Origin: Wansuia hejianensis
Lineage (GTDB): Bacteria; Bacillota; Clostridia; Lachnospirales; Lachnospiraceae
Direction: 5' to 3'
Length of the DNA stretch: 64,000 bases
Assembly (NCBI RefSeq): GCF_014337215.1
Contig: NZ_CP060635.1
Span: 509,501 to 573,500, forward strand
The position numbers were made by a program, and so were the translations under genes. Under the pieces are notes generated by a model. That model was not told the origin of the DNA. It saw only the letters and a list, made by a program, of their open reading frames with translations, and did no database searches. Every line of letters starts with the position of its first letter. Within the stretch, counting starts at the first letter, position 1. Shown in pieces: positions 1 to 7,581 of this stretch.

Positions 1-314
1 CCCTTACCCTGGAGAAGCTGGAGGCCATGACCTGCGTCTGTTCCGTGGGACTGGATATGATCGCCATTCCGGGCGATACGAAGGCTTCCACCATTTCGGG
101 CATCATTGCTGATGAGATGGCCATTGGGATGATCAACCAGAAGACGACGGCCGTCCGCCTGATTCCCGTAATCGGGAAGGGCGTGGGGGAGACCGTTGAA
201 TTCGGCGGCCTGCTGGGCTATGCCCCCATTATGCCGGTGAATCAGTTCTCCTGCGAGGCCTTTGTTAACCGCACAGGGAGAATCCCCGCTCCGATCCACA
301 GTTTTAAAAACTGA
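1..314 (+). CDS. PFL family protein (UPF0210/DUF711), C-terminal part
   Basis: The reading frame is open from the window edge (frame starting at base 3) to a TGA at 312-314, so only about the last 103 residues are present. The text matches the end of the PFL/UPF0210 family: SVGLDMIAIPGDT, IGMINQKTTAVR, then VEFGGLLGYAPIMPVN and the closing RIPAPIHSFKN. The family is related to pyruvate formate-lyase-like folds, but its reaction is not established, so I give no function. A strong intrinsic terminator follows 25 bases after the stop, so this is the last gene of its unit. Confidence 0.88.
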   Translation, partial: LTLEKLEAMTCVCSVGLDMIAIPGDTKASTISGIIADEMAIGMINQKTTAVRLIPVIGKGVGETVEFGGLLGYAPIMPVNQFSCEAFVNRTGRIPAPIHSFKN

Positions 315-335
315 GAAGCGGCCTGCGGGCGCATG

Positions 336-386
336 GAAAAATCCGGGAAAGTACCTTGAACTAAAGGTACTTTCCCGGATTTTATT
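336..386 (+). terminator. Intrinsic terminator after the PFL-family gene
   Basis: A perfect 18-bp inverted repeat (340-357 with 364-381) encloses a 6-base loop, GAACTA, and is flanked by A and T runs. The A/T flanks mean it could also stop transcription arriving from the right, that is, from the small minus-strand gene ending at 405. Confidence 0.9.
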
Positions 387-404
387 ATGGGCTAAAAGGG
401 ATAA

Positions 405-536
405 CTATTCTTCTTCCTCATGGGGGGATTCAATGAGAAATCCGCCCCGTTCAACGAATTCATCGGCCTTTTTTGCGATCCGGTATCCGACCGCCGCGAT
501 TATGGATAAGATGAGAATTATTCCGGCTATTTCCAT
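405..536 (-). CDS. Small single-pass membrane protein, 43 residues
   Basis: On the minus strand an ATG at 536-534 follows a good ribosome site (GAAGGGG, spaced from the ATG by TGATATT) and runs to TAG at 407-405. The product has one hydrophobic segment (about residues 3-17, IAGIILILSIIAAVG), then a basic stretch (YRIAKKAD) and an acidic tail ending EEEE. I do not recognise the family. Size and design resemble KdpF and other small transporter-associated peptides. Its promoter carries the same phased half-sites as the kdp promoter, and it is divergent from the KtrA-type gene, so a role in potassium uptake is a reasonable inference. It ends at the bidirectional-looking terminator at 336-386. Confidence 0.72.
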   Translation of the reverse strand: MEIAGIILILSIIAAVGYRIAKKADEFVERGGFLIESPHEEEE

Positions 537-562
537 AATATCACCCCTTCTTTCTTACTTTT

Positions 563-626
563 ACTATACCAGAAGCAGCCTAAAGAAAGGATTATGGCTT
601 GAGAGCTCATATAAAGATTTTGTAAA
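563..626 (-). promoter_or_regulatory. KdpE-type operator/promoter for the 43-residue protein
   Basis: Read on the minus strand: TTTACAAAATCTTTAT at 626-611, CCATAAT at 597-591, TTTAGG at 584-579, and a -10 box TATAGT at 568-563. The offsets from the first base (29, 42, 58) are identical to those of the kdpF promoter. There is no consensus -35, as expected for activator-dependent transcription. It lies back to back with the ktrA operator. Confidence 0.7.
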
Positions 627-638
627 GAACCAGAATTC

Positions 639-702
639 TTTATACAATCTTAATACTACAGCATATTTCTTAATCCGGAATTAATCGTGTCTGATGTAAA
701 AT
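639..702 (+). promoter_or_regulatory. KdpE-type operator/promoter for the KtrA-type gene
   Basis: TTTATACAATCTTAAT at 639-654, TCTTAAT at 668-674, TTAATC at 681-686 and a -10 TAAAAT at 697-702. The offsets 29, 42 and 58 match those upstream of kdpF. The first element contains two T-rich half-sites 11 bp apart, the spacing used by OmpR/PhoB-type dimers. Confidence 0.68.
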
Positions 703-726
703 GAATGGACAGTAGGAGGGGTTTGT

Positions 727-1371
727 GTGAAATCAATATTGATTATAGGGCTGGGACGTTTTGGCCGGCATATGGCCTATAAATTTCTGGAAGAGCATAA
801 TGAAGTCCTGGCTGTGGATAAGAGAGAAGAGAGGGCCGAAACAGTTGTCGACCGGATTAAGGATATAGAGATTGGCGACGCCACTGATGAAACTTTCATC
901 GCATCGCTGGGAGTGGGTAATTTTGATCTCTGTGTGGTGGCCATAGGCGACAACTTTCAGACGGCGCTGGAGATCACCGTTCTTCTGAAGGACCATGGGG
1001 CGAAGTACATTTTGGCCAGAGCCAGCAGGGATGTTCATAGAAAGCTGCTGCTGCGGAATGGAGCCGACCATGTGGTTTATGCGGAACGGGAGATGGCGGA
1101 GCGTCTGGCGGTCAAATACGGGTCCAAAAACGTATTTGATTATATTGAACTGACGCCTGAGGTGGCTATATATGAAGTGGCCGTGCCGGAAAGCTGGTAC
1201 GGGAAGAGCATTATTGAGAAATCTATCAGGACTAAATACCATATCAGTATACTGGCAACCAAAGAGGGAGGGAAGATTTATCCCCTGCCGCAGCCGGATC
1301 ATGTATTCCAGGCGAAAGAAACTCTGATGGTGATGGGCGGCCACGATGATATTAAGAAGCTGACCCAGTAG
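727..1371 (+). CDS. ktrA: KtrA/TrkA-type potassium channel regulatory subunit (RCK domains)
   Basis: 214 residues from a GTG start behind AGGAGGGG. Residues 1-125 form an RCK_N Rossmann domain, with the dinucleotide loop GLGRFGRHMA near residue 8 and a conserved acidic residue in LAVDKREER. The rest is an RCK_C domain. Such cytoplasmic rings bind ATP/ADP or NAD(H) and gate a membrane partner (KtrB/TrkH); in Firmicutes the RCK_C domain is also a known c-di-AMP target. No membrane partner gene lies next to it, so its pore must be encoded elsewhere. The neighbours (DarA, kdp) and the shared operator tie it to potassium control. Confidence 0.85.
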   Translation: MKSILIIGLGRFGRHMAYKFLEEHNEVLAVDKREERAETVVDRIKDIEIGDATDETFIASLGVGNFDLCVVAIGDNFQTALEITVLLKDHGAKYILARASRDVHRKLLLRNGADHVVYAEREMAERLAVKYGSKNVFDYIELTPEVAIYEVAVPESWYGKSIIEKSIRTKYHISILATKEGGKIYPLPQPDHVFQAKETLMVMGGHDDIKKLTQ

Positions 1372-1398
1372 GAGGGCATTTGACCAGGAAAGGCTGAG

Positions 1399-1431
1399 GA
1401 GAAGAACTGCAGAGGTTCTTCTCTTTTTTTT
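1399..1431 (+). terminator. Intrinsic terminator after ktrA
   Basis: Nine-bp perfect stem GAGAAGAAC (1399-1407) / GTTCTTCTC (1415-1423), 7-base loop, followed by eight Ts. The T run overlaps the upstream half-site proposed for the darA promoter. Confidence 0.85.
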
Positions 1432-1492
1432 ATCCTTTTTTAATGTCTGGGTGCAGATCTTTACAGGGGATTTATATCAGACATGGTATGAT
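1429..1492 (+). promoter_or_regulatory. Probable KdpE-type operator/promoter for darA-dapA
   Basis: TTTAC (1460-1464) and TTTATA (1471-1476) are 11 bp apart, and the -10 TATGAT (1487-1492) starts 16 nt after the second one, as in the kdpF promoter. The upstream pair would be TTTAT (1429) and TTAAT (1440), again 11 bp apart and 31 bp before the downstream pair. That pair lies in the T-rich tail of the ktrA terminator, so its match may be partly by chance. Confidence 0.5.
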
Positions 1493-1515
1493 ACGCCATA
1501 TGAAAGGAGACTGTT

Positions 1516-1854
1516 ATGAAGCTGGTTTATGCAATTATCGGAAATGAGAATTCAGAACTGCTGATTTCAGAACTGAGTGCCCGGGGCTTCCAGGCGACGA
1601 AACTTTCTTCCACCGGAGGATTTCTAAAACGGGGAAATACGACCCTGATGATAGGCACGGAAGATGAAAATGTGCAGAAAGCCACTGCGATAATCCGGGA
1701 GGTCTGCGGAGAACGGAAAAATATAGAGGTGAATATGCCCTTTATAAGTCCCTCCGGCGGGGCTCCCATGTACTGCAGCTCGGTACCGCAGAGAATGGAA
1801 GTAGGCGGCGCAGTGATTTTCGTGTTAGATGTCAGCTATTATGAAAAAATATAA
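1516..1854 (+). CDS. darA: DarA/PstA, cyclic-di-AMP-binding PII-like receptor
   Basis: 112 residues behind GAAAGGAGACTGTT. The sequence has the PII-like fold of the DarA family: MKLVYAIIG strand, then the ligand-binding TKLSSTGGFLKRGNTTLMIG block (residues 28-47) and a C-terminal GGAVIFVLDV strand. DarA homologues bind c-di-AMP, the nucleotide that reports potassium level in Firmicutes; the downstream target is still unclear. It sits 15 bp before dapA and between two potassium systems, and its promoter resembles the kdp promoters. That placement supports a role in K+/osmotic control. Confidence 0.9.
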   Translation: MKLVYAIIGNENSELLISELSARGFQATKLSSTGGFLKRGNTTLMIGTEDENVQKATAIIREVCGERKNIEVNMPFISPSGGAPMYCSSVPQRMEVGGAVIFVLDVSYYEKI

Positions 1855-1868
1855 GGAGATTAAAGATT

Positions 1869-2834
1869 ATGAATAAAAAGGTAATTTTCAGGGGAGTTGG
1901 AACGGCAATGGTGACGCCGATGAAAGAGGACGGAGCTGTAAACTATCCGGTGTTTCGGGAATTGCTGGAGATGCAGGTGGAGAATAAAGCGGATGCTGTG
2001 GTGATCGCAGGAACCACTGGCGAAGGCTCCACACTCTCAGACCAGGAACATATAGAATTGGTGAAATTCGCAGTGCACGAGATCCGGGGGAGGATACCGG
2101 TCATCGCAGGAGCCGGCAGCAATAATACGGCCCATGCGGTCTATCTGTCAAGGGAATGTGAGCGGGCAGGGGCTGATGCGCTTTTACATGTGACTCCTTA
2201 TTATAATAAAGCCTCTCAGCAGGGCCTGTATCTTCATTTTAAAGCCTGCGCGGAGGTCACATCGCTTCCGGTGATTCTGTATAACGTCCCCTCCAGGACC
2301 GGTGTGAATATCTATCCGGCAACCTACAAACGACTCAGTGAAATAGACAATATCACGGCGTGTAAAGAGGCCAGCGGGAATTTTTCACAGCTTGCGAAAA
2401 TCGCCTCTCTGTGTAAGGATGAACTGACGATCTATTCCGGCAACGATGACCAGGTGACGTCCGCACTGGCACTGGGCGCCCAAGGGGTGATCTCTGTCAT
2501 GTCCAATATCCTGCCGGCAGAAACACATGAGATCTGTGAGGCATATTTCCGGGGTGACAGTGAAAGAAGCGACAGCCTTCAGATGAAATATCTGGAACTG
2601 ATCGAGGCCTTGTTCATGGACGTCAATCCGATCCCCGTCAAGCAAGCCATGCGCGCCATGGGCTACCAGGTGGGAGGGTGCAGGCTTCCGCTGTGCGATA
2701 TGGACCCGACCAACGCCGAACGGCTCTATCAGGTGCTGAAGCAGTACGGCCTGCTCAGAGACGGCGTCAGGGCGGGATCAGTAACGGTACAGCGGGCGAA
2801 AAATGCGGGCCATGTGATCCGGAGCAACGTATAA
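1869..2834 (+). CDS. dapA: 4-hydroxy-tetrahydrodipicolinate synthase
   Basis: 321 residues, TIM barrel. It condenses pyruvate with aspartate semialdehyde, the first committed step to diaminopimelate and lysine. Visible signatures: AGTTGEGS (47-54), a catalytic Tyr/Arg stretch LYNVPSRTG (137-145), and the Schiff-base Lys in ACKEASGN (K166). Family members are usually about 295 residues; this one carries an extra basic tail of about 25 residues after KQYGLL. It probably shares a transcript with darA. N-acetylneuraminate lyase-like paralogues share the fold, but the motifs favour DapA. Confidence 0.88.
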   Translation: MNKKVIFRGVGTAMVTPMKEDGAVNYPVFRELLEMQVENKADAVVIAGTTGEGSTLSDQEHIELVKFAVHEIRGRIPVIAGAGSNNTAHAVYLSRECERAGADALLHVTPYYNKASQQGLYLHFKACAEVTSLPVILYNVPSRTGVNIYPATYKRLSEIDNITACKEASGNFSQLAKIASLCKDELTIYSGNDDQVTSALALGAQGVISVMSNILPAETHEICEAYFRGDSERSDSLQMKYLELIEALFMDVNPIPVKQAMRAMGYQVGGCRLPLCDMDPTNAERLYQVLKQYGLLRDGVRAGSVTVQRAKNAGHVIRSNV

Positions 2835-2841
2835 AGAATTA

Positions 2842-2905
2842 TTTATAAAATCTTTATGGGCGCTGCGTCAACTTAATACTTATTTTACACGGCCTTTGAT
2901 ATTCT
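2842..2905 (+). promoter_or_regulatory. KdpE-type operator/promoter of kdpFABC
   Basis: TTTATAAAATCTTTAT at 2842-2857 holds two TTTAT half-sites 11 bp apart. A second pair follows: TTAAT (within ACTTAAT, 2871-2877) and TTTACA (2884-2889), again 11 bp apart. The -10 TATTCT is at 2900-2905, and the -35 region lacks a consensus. The downstream pair overlaps the -35 region, the geometry of PhoB-like class II activation. Confidence 0.75.
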
Positions 2906-2953
2906 AACAGCGTAGTAAATCAGCGCTGACAGATAGGAAGAGAGGAGAAAATT

Positions 2954-3043
2954 ATGGATATTCTGATTTGGATCATAGCAGCGGCGGGCATCGGGCTGCT
3001 GGGCTATTATTCCGTGATATTGCTGAAAGGAGATGACAGATAA
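2954..3043 (+). CDS. kdpF: KdpF, small stabilising subunit of the K+ ATPase
   Basis: 29 residues starting at ATG 2954 behind AGAGGAGAAA. The product is one hydrophobic helix (residues 3-24) with the short charged end KGDDR. Its stop overlaps the kdpA start in the arrangement TAATG. Size, position and overlap are those of KdpF, which stabilises the KdpABC complex in the membrane. Confidence 0.85.
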   Translation: MDILIWIIAAAGIGLLGYYSVILLKGDDR

Positions 3044-4860
3044 TGCAGTCGGTACTACAGTACGTTTTATATGTGGCGATCCTCGTCGCCCTTGCCATAC
3101 CGCTCGGCCGTTATATCGGAAAGGTCATGAACGGCGAGAGAGTATTCATGAGCAAGATAGGAACGCCCTGTGAACGGTTCATTTACCGGATCATGCGCAT
3201 CGACCCGAATGAGAACATGTCCGCAAAAAAATATATTTTGAGCGTTGTGCTTTTTAACGCTATCGGATTCGGGATATTGTTCCTGATCCTGATGCTCCAG
3301 GGGATACTTCCACTGAATCCGGAACACATCGAAGGAAATTCCTGGCATCTGGCATTTAATACGGCGGCCAGCTTTGTGACAAACACTAACTGGCAGGCGT
3401 ACAGCGGAGAATCGGCTCTGAGCTATTTTTCACAGAGCATGGGGCTGACGGTTCAGAACTTTGTATCTGCTGCCACAGGAATTGCAGTGTTGTTCGCAGT
3501 AATCCGGGGATTCCTGAGGGTGAAGGCGAAAGGAATCGGAAACTTCTGGGCTGACCTGACAAAAAGTGTGATTTACATACTGATGCCGCTGGCGATCATT
3601 GTAACACTGCTGCTGGCTTCCCAGGGCGTCGTACAGAACTTTTCGTCTTATGATAAAGCACAGCTGGCAGAGCCCGTGGCGGTCAGCGCCGAAGGGGAGA
3701 TCCTGGAGAATGCCGTGATCGATCAGGAGACCGGGACGGTTACCGTGGATGGCATCGCGGTGCCGGACGCAAAAATCGTGACAGAACAGCTGCTGCCCAT
3801 GGGACCGGCTGCCAGCCAGGTCGCCATCAAACAACTGGGAACCAACGGCGGAGGGTTCTTTGGCGTAAACTCGGCACATCCTTATGAAAATCCGACCATA
3901 TTTTCTAATCTGATTGAAATGATTTCCCTTCTGCTGATTCCGGTGGCCTGCTGCTTCACCTTCGGCAGAAATATCAAGGATAAGAAGCAGGGAAGAGCGA
4001 TTTTCCTGGCCATGCTGATCCTGCTGGTGGCAGCCCTTGCGATCATAGCGGTCAACGAACATGCCGGGACGCCGCAGCTTTCCAATGACGGGGCGGTGGC
4101 TGTTGAAAGCACAGACGGAACCGCGGGCGGCAATATGGAAGGTAAAGAAACCAGGTTCGGCATCGCAACTTCTGTTACCTGGGCAGGGTTTACGACGGCT
4201 GCGTCCAACGGGTCCGTGAACTCTATGCACGATTCCTATACTCCATTGGGAGGAATGATCACAATGCTGCAGATGATGCTGGGCGAGGTCATCTTCGGAG
4301 GCGTGGGCTGTGGCCTCTATGGTATGCTGGCCTTTGCGATCCTGGCGGTATTCATAGCAGGATTGATGGTCGGTCGGACGCCGGAATATCTGGGCAAGAA
4401 GGTTGGAAGCTATGAGATGAAAATGGCAGTGCTGACCTGCCTTGCAACACCCATCGCCATATTGGTCGGGAGCGGAATAGCGACGCTTTTGCCTGCCACC
4501 GCGGACAGTTTGAACAATGGAGGAGCACATGGGCTGTCAGAGGTTATGTATGCCTATTCATCTGCAGGAGGGAATAATGGTTCGGCCTTTGCGGGCTTTA
4601 ACGCCAATACCCCGTTCCTGAACGTGAGCATCGGACTGGTTATGCTGTTTGTGCGCTTCGTGCCAATCCTGGCGATGCTGTCGATCGCGGGCCACATGGC
4701 GGCTAAAAAGAAGGTGGCTGTTACAGCGGGAACGCTTTCCACAAGCAACGGCCTGTTTATCTTCCTTCTGATCTTTGTAGTCTTGCTGGTAGGAGCACTG
4801 AGCTTCTTCCCGGCATTGTCGCTGGGCCCGGTAGCGGAGTTCTTCCAGATGATATCGTAA
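3043..4860 (+). CDS. kdpA: KdpA, potassium-translocating channel subunit
   Basis: 605 residues, membrane protein of the SKT superfamily; the K+-selective subunit of the KdpFABC pump. The four pore-loop/filter regions are recognisable: NTNWQAYSGES, LGTNGGGFFGVNSAHPYENP, AASNGSVNSMHDSYTPLGG and AGGNNGSAFAGFNANTPF. It is longer than the usual 555-570 residues because of an extended outer loop (about residues 205-250) before the second filter. It is followed 15 bp later by kdpB. Confidence 0.97.
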   Translation: MQSVLQYVLYVAILVALAIPLGRYIGKVMNGERVFMSKIGTPCERFIYRIMRIDPNENMSAKKYILSVVLFNAIGFGILFLILMLQGILPLNPEHIEGNSWHLAFNTAASFVTNTNWQAYSGESALSYFSQSMGLTVQNFVSAATGIAVLFAVIRGFLRVKAKGIGNFWADLTKSVIYILMPLAIIVTLLLASQGVVQNFSSYDKAQLAEPVAVSAEGEILENAVIDQETGTVTVDGIAVPDAKIVTEQLLPMGPAASQVAIKQLGTNGGGFFGVNSAHPYENPTIFSNLIEMISLLLIPVACCFTFGRNIKDKKQGRAIFLAMLILLVAALAIIAVNEHAGTPQLSNDGAVAVESTDGTAGGNMEGKETRFGIATSVTWAGFTTAASNGSVNSMHDSYTPLGGMITMLQMMLGEVIFGGVGCGLYGMLAFAILAVFIAGLMVGRTPEYLGKKVGSYEMKMAVLTCLATPIAILVGSGIATLLPATADSLNNGGAHGLSEVMYAYSSAGGNNGSAFAGFNANTPFLNVSIGLVMLFVRFVPILAMLSIAGHMAAKKKVAVTAGTLSTSNGLFIFLLIFVVLLVGALSFFPALSLGPVAEFFQMIS

Positions 4861-4875
4861 GGAGGTTCTAATAGA

Positions 4876-6954
4876 ATGAGCAGTAATAAAACAACAACAG
4901 CCGGCGTGCTGAAAGACAGGAAGATGCTGCTGCGTGCAGTCGGAGATGCCTTCCGCAAGCTGGCGCCCCGGACACAGGTGAAAAATCCGGTCATGTTTCT
5001 GGTGTTTGTGTCAGCAATTCTGACGTCTATATTATTTATCGTATCCCTGTTTGGGATACGTGACGCCCAGCCGGGATTCATCCTGGGCATTGCGGTGATC
5101 CTCTGGTTCACGGTGCTGTTCGCTAACTTTGCGGAGGCTATTGCAGAAGGGCGGGGGAAGGCCCAGGCAGATACCCTGCGTGCCGCGAAAAGAGAGGTGG
5201 AAGCCCACAGGATTCCAGCTCCGGGCAGGAGAGATGAGATCACGAAGGTCCTTTCAGCAGATCTGAAAAAGGGTGACTTTGTAATCGTAACGGCCGGGGA
5301 ACAAATCCCAGGCGACGGAGAGGTTGTGGAAGGAGCGGCCAGTGTGGACGAGAGTGCCATCACCGGAGAGTCGGCGCCGGTCATCCGTGAAGCGGGAGGT
5401 GACCGGAGCGCGGTCACCGGAGGCACCATGGTGCTGTCAGACTGGATCGTGATCAGAATCACCAGCGATCCGGGCGAAAGCTTCCTGGATAAAATGATTT
5501 CCATGGTGGAAGGCGCAGCGCGAAAAAAGACGCCCAATGAAATCGCACTGGAAATCTTCCTGGTAGCGCTGTCTATCATATTTATATTGGTAACCATGTC
5601 GCTGTACGCCTATTCACTGTTTTCTGCTAATCAGATGGGTGTGCCCAATCCCACTTCCGTAACTGCACTGGTGGCCCTTCTGGTCTGCCTGGCGCCGACC
5701 ACCATTGGAGCCTTGCTCTCTGCCATCGGCATTGCAGGTATGAGCCGTCTGAACGAGGCCAATGTGCTGGCCATGAGCGGCCGCGCCATTGAAGCAGCCG
5801 GGGATGTGGATACTCTGCTGCTGGATAAGACTGGCACCATCACTCTGGGGAACCGGCAGGCCAGCGAATTCATCGCAGTGGACGGCCACAGTGTGAGAGA
5901 ACTGGCGGACGCTGCGCAGCTTTCTTCTCTGCCGGATGAGACGCCGGAAGGGCGGAGTGTTGTGATTCTGGCTAAAGAGAAATTTAATATCCGCCAGCGC
6001 AGCCTGGAAGGCACAGATATGAAATTTATCCCCTTTACGGCTAAAACCAGAATGAGCGGAGTGGACACCAATGAATTCCAGATCCGCAAAGGCGCCGCAG
6101 ACGCCATGAAGGCCTACGTGGAAAGCTCAGGAGGGATTTACAGCAGGGAATGCGAGGATGTAGTTACGAAAATTGCCAATCAAGGAGGCACGCCGCTAGT
6201 TGTGGCCAAAAACCATATCATCCTGGGCGTGATTTATCTGAAGGATATCATCAAATCCGGAGTAAAAGAAAAATTTGCCGATCTTAGAAAAATGGGTATA
6301 CGGACCGTAATGGTGACAGGAGATAACCCGCTGACCGCCGCCGCAATCGCAGCGGAGGCAGGCGTGGACGATTTTATCTCTGAAGCCACCCCGGAAACAA
6401 AGCTGGAAAAAATCCGGGAGCTGCAGAATAAAGGCCATATGGTTGCGATGACGGGAGACGGTACCAACGACGCGCCCGCCCTGGCCCAGGCAGATGTGGC
6501 GGTAGCCATGAACACCGGCACGCAGGCGGCCAAAGAGGCCGGAAACATGGTGGATCTGGATTCATCGCCGACGAAGCTGATTGATATCGTGAGAATCGGA
6601 AAGCAGCTGTTAATGACCAGGGGCAGCCTGACCACTTTCAGCATTGCCAATGATGTGGCTAAATATTTCGCCATCATCCCGGCGTTGTTTATGAGCCTTT
6701 ATCCGGGGCTGGCCACTCTGAATATCATGAAGCTTCACAGCGCGGAGAGCGCCATCTTCTCAGCCATCATATACAACGCGCTGATCATCATCGCGCTGAT
6801 ACCGCTGGCGCTGAAGGGAGTAAAGTACCGGGAGGTTTCCGCAGGTAAGCTGCTGTCCAGGAACCTTCTGATCTACGGGCTGGGAGGTATTATCGCCCCA
6901 TTTATCTGTATTAAGGTGATTGATATGCTTCTGGTGTTATTCGGGTTATTCTGA
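4876..6954 (+). CDS. kdpB: KdpB, P-type ATPase subunit
   Basis: 692 residues behind AAGGAGG. Shows all P-type ATPase landmarks: TGES in the actuator domain, the phosphorylated Asp in LLLDKTGTIT (D317), MVTGDN, and GDGTNDAPAL in the hinge. It hydrolyses ATP to drive K+ through KdpA. About seven membrane segments are visible in the usual positions. Translationally close to kdpA (15 bp) and kdpC (22 bp). Confidence 0.97.
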   Translation: MSSNKTTTAGVLKDRKMLLRAVGDAFRKLAPRTQVKNPVMFLVFVSAILTSILFIVSLFGIRDAQPGFILGIAVILWFTVLFANFAEAIAEGRGKAQADTLRAAKREVEAHRIPAPGRRDEITKVLSADLKKGDFVIVTAGEQIPGDGEVVEGAASVDESAITGESAPVIREAGGDRSAVTGGTMVLSDWIVIRITSDPGESFLDKMISMVEGAARKKTPNEIALEIFLVALSIIFILVTMSLYAYSLFSANQMGVPNPTSVTALVALLVCLAPTTIGALLSAIGIAGMSRLNEANVLAMSGRAIEAAGDVDTLLLDKTGTITLGNRQASEFIAVDGHSVRELADAAQLSSLPDETPEGRSVVILAKEKFNIRQRSLEGTDMKFIPFTAKTRMSGVDTNEFQIRKGAADAMKAYVESSGGIYSRECEDVVTKIANQGGTPLVVAKNHIILGVIYLKDIIKSGVKEKFADLRKMGIRTVMVTGDNPLTAAAIAAEAGVDDFISEATPETKLEKIRELQNKGHMVAMTGDGTNDAPALAQADVAVAMNTGTQAAKEAGNMVDLDSSPTKLIDIVRIGKQLLMTRGSLTTFSIANDVAKYFAIIPALFMSLYPGLATLNIMKLHSAESAIFSAIIYNALIIIALIPLALKGVKYREVSAGKLLSRNLLIYGLGGIIAPFICIKVIDMLLVLFGLF

Positions 6955-6976
6955 TTGAGGAAAGGAATGAGCAGGT

Positions 6977-7579
6977 ATGACTAAAAAAAAGAGCACATTT
7001 TCCAGAGCTTTGCTTTTGTTTTTCATTATGATGATCCTTTGCGGGCTGATCTATACAGTGGTCTGCACAGGCCTTTCACAGCTGTTTTTCGGACGGAAAG
7101 CCAACGGGAGCATTATAGAAGTGAATGGCGTGAAGTACGGAAGCGAGCTGCTGGCCCAGCAGTTTAACGATGAATCCCATATGTGGGGGAGGATCATGAA
7201 TCTGGATGTGAGCACCTATACGGACGAGGATGGAAATGCTCTGATGTACGCAGGTCCCTCAAATAAAAGCCCGGCCAGTGAGGAATACCGGGAAACCATC
7301 GGCGAGCGGGTGGCTATGATAAAAGAAGCCAATCCGGATGCAGAGATGGAGCAGGTGCCGGTAGAGCTGGTTACGGCTTCCGGCAGTGGGCTGGACCCCC
7401 ATATTTCGCCGGCAGCGGCAGAATACCAGGTGCCCCGGCTTGCCAAAGCCAATGGAATGACTGAGGAGGAAGTCCGCAGCATCATCAAAAAGTATACAAC
7501 CGGAAGGTTTCTCGGGATTTTCGGAGAAGAAACGGTGAACGTTCTGGAAGTAAATCTGGCGCTGGAGGGAATCCTGTAA
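6977..7579 (+). CDS. kdpC: KdpC, accessory subunit
   Basis: 200 residues: one N-terminal membrane helix (about 10-38) and a soluble outer domain. Family motifs include GSELLAQQF, a YAGPSNKSP block and SGSGLDPHISPAAAEYQVPR. KdpC increases nucleotide affinity and stabilises the complex. The next gene starts only two bases after the stop. Confidence 0.95.
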   Translation: MTKKKSTFSRALLLFFIMMILCGLIYTVVCTGLSQLFFGRKANGSIIEVNGVKYGSELLAQQFNDESHMWGRIMNLDVSTYTDEDGNALMYAGPSNKSPASEEYRETIGERVAMIKEANPDAEMEQVPVELVTASGSGLDPHISPAAAEYQVPRLAKANGMTEEEVRSIIKKYTTGRFLGIFGEETVNVLEVNLALEGIL

Positions 7580-7581
7580 TT

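Noticed and set aside
2835..2953. c-di-AMP (ydaO-type) riboswitch before kdp
   Set aside because: The 119-base gap is too short and has no such motifs; control seems to be by the phased operator sites.
3430..4530. Long open frame (366 codons) antisense to kdpA
   Set aside because: No ribosome site, no recognisable domain, and kdpA on the other strand is certain. Composition (rich in His, Gln, Arg) is typical of the complement of a coding strand.
4554..5597. Open frame of 347 codons antisense to the kdpA end and kdpB
   Set aside because: Ser/Thr/Ile-rich complement of a coding strand; overlaps two secure genes; no start signal.
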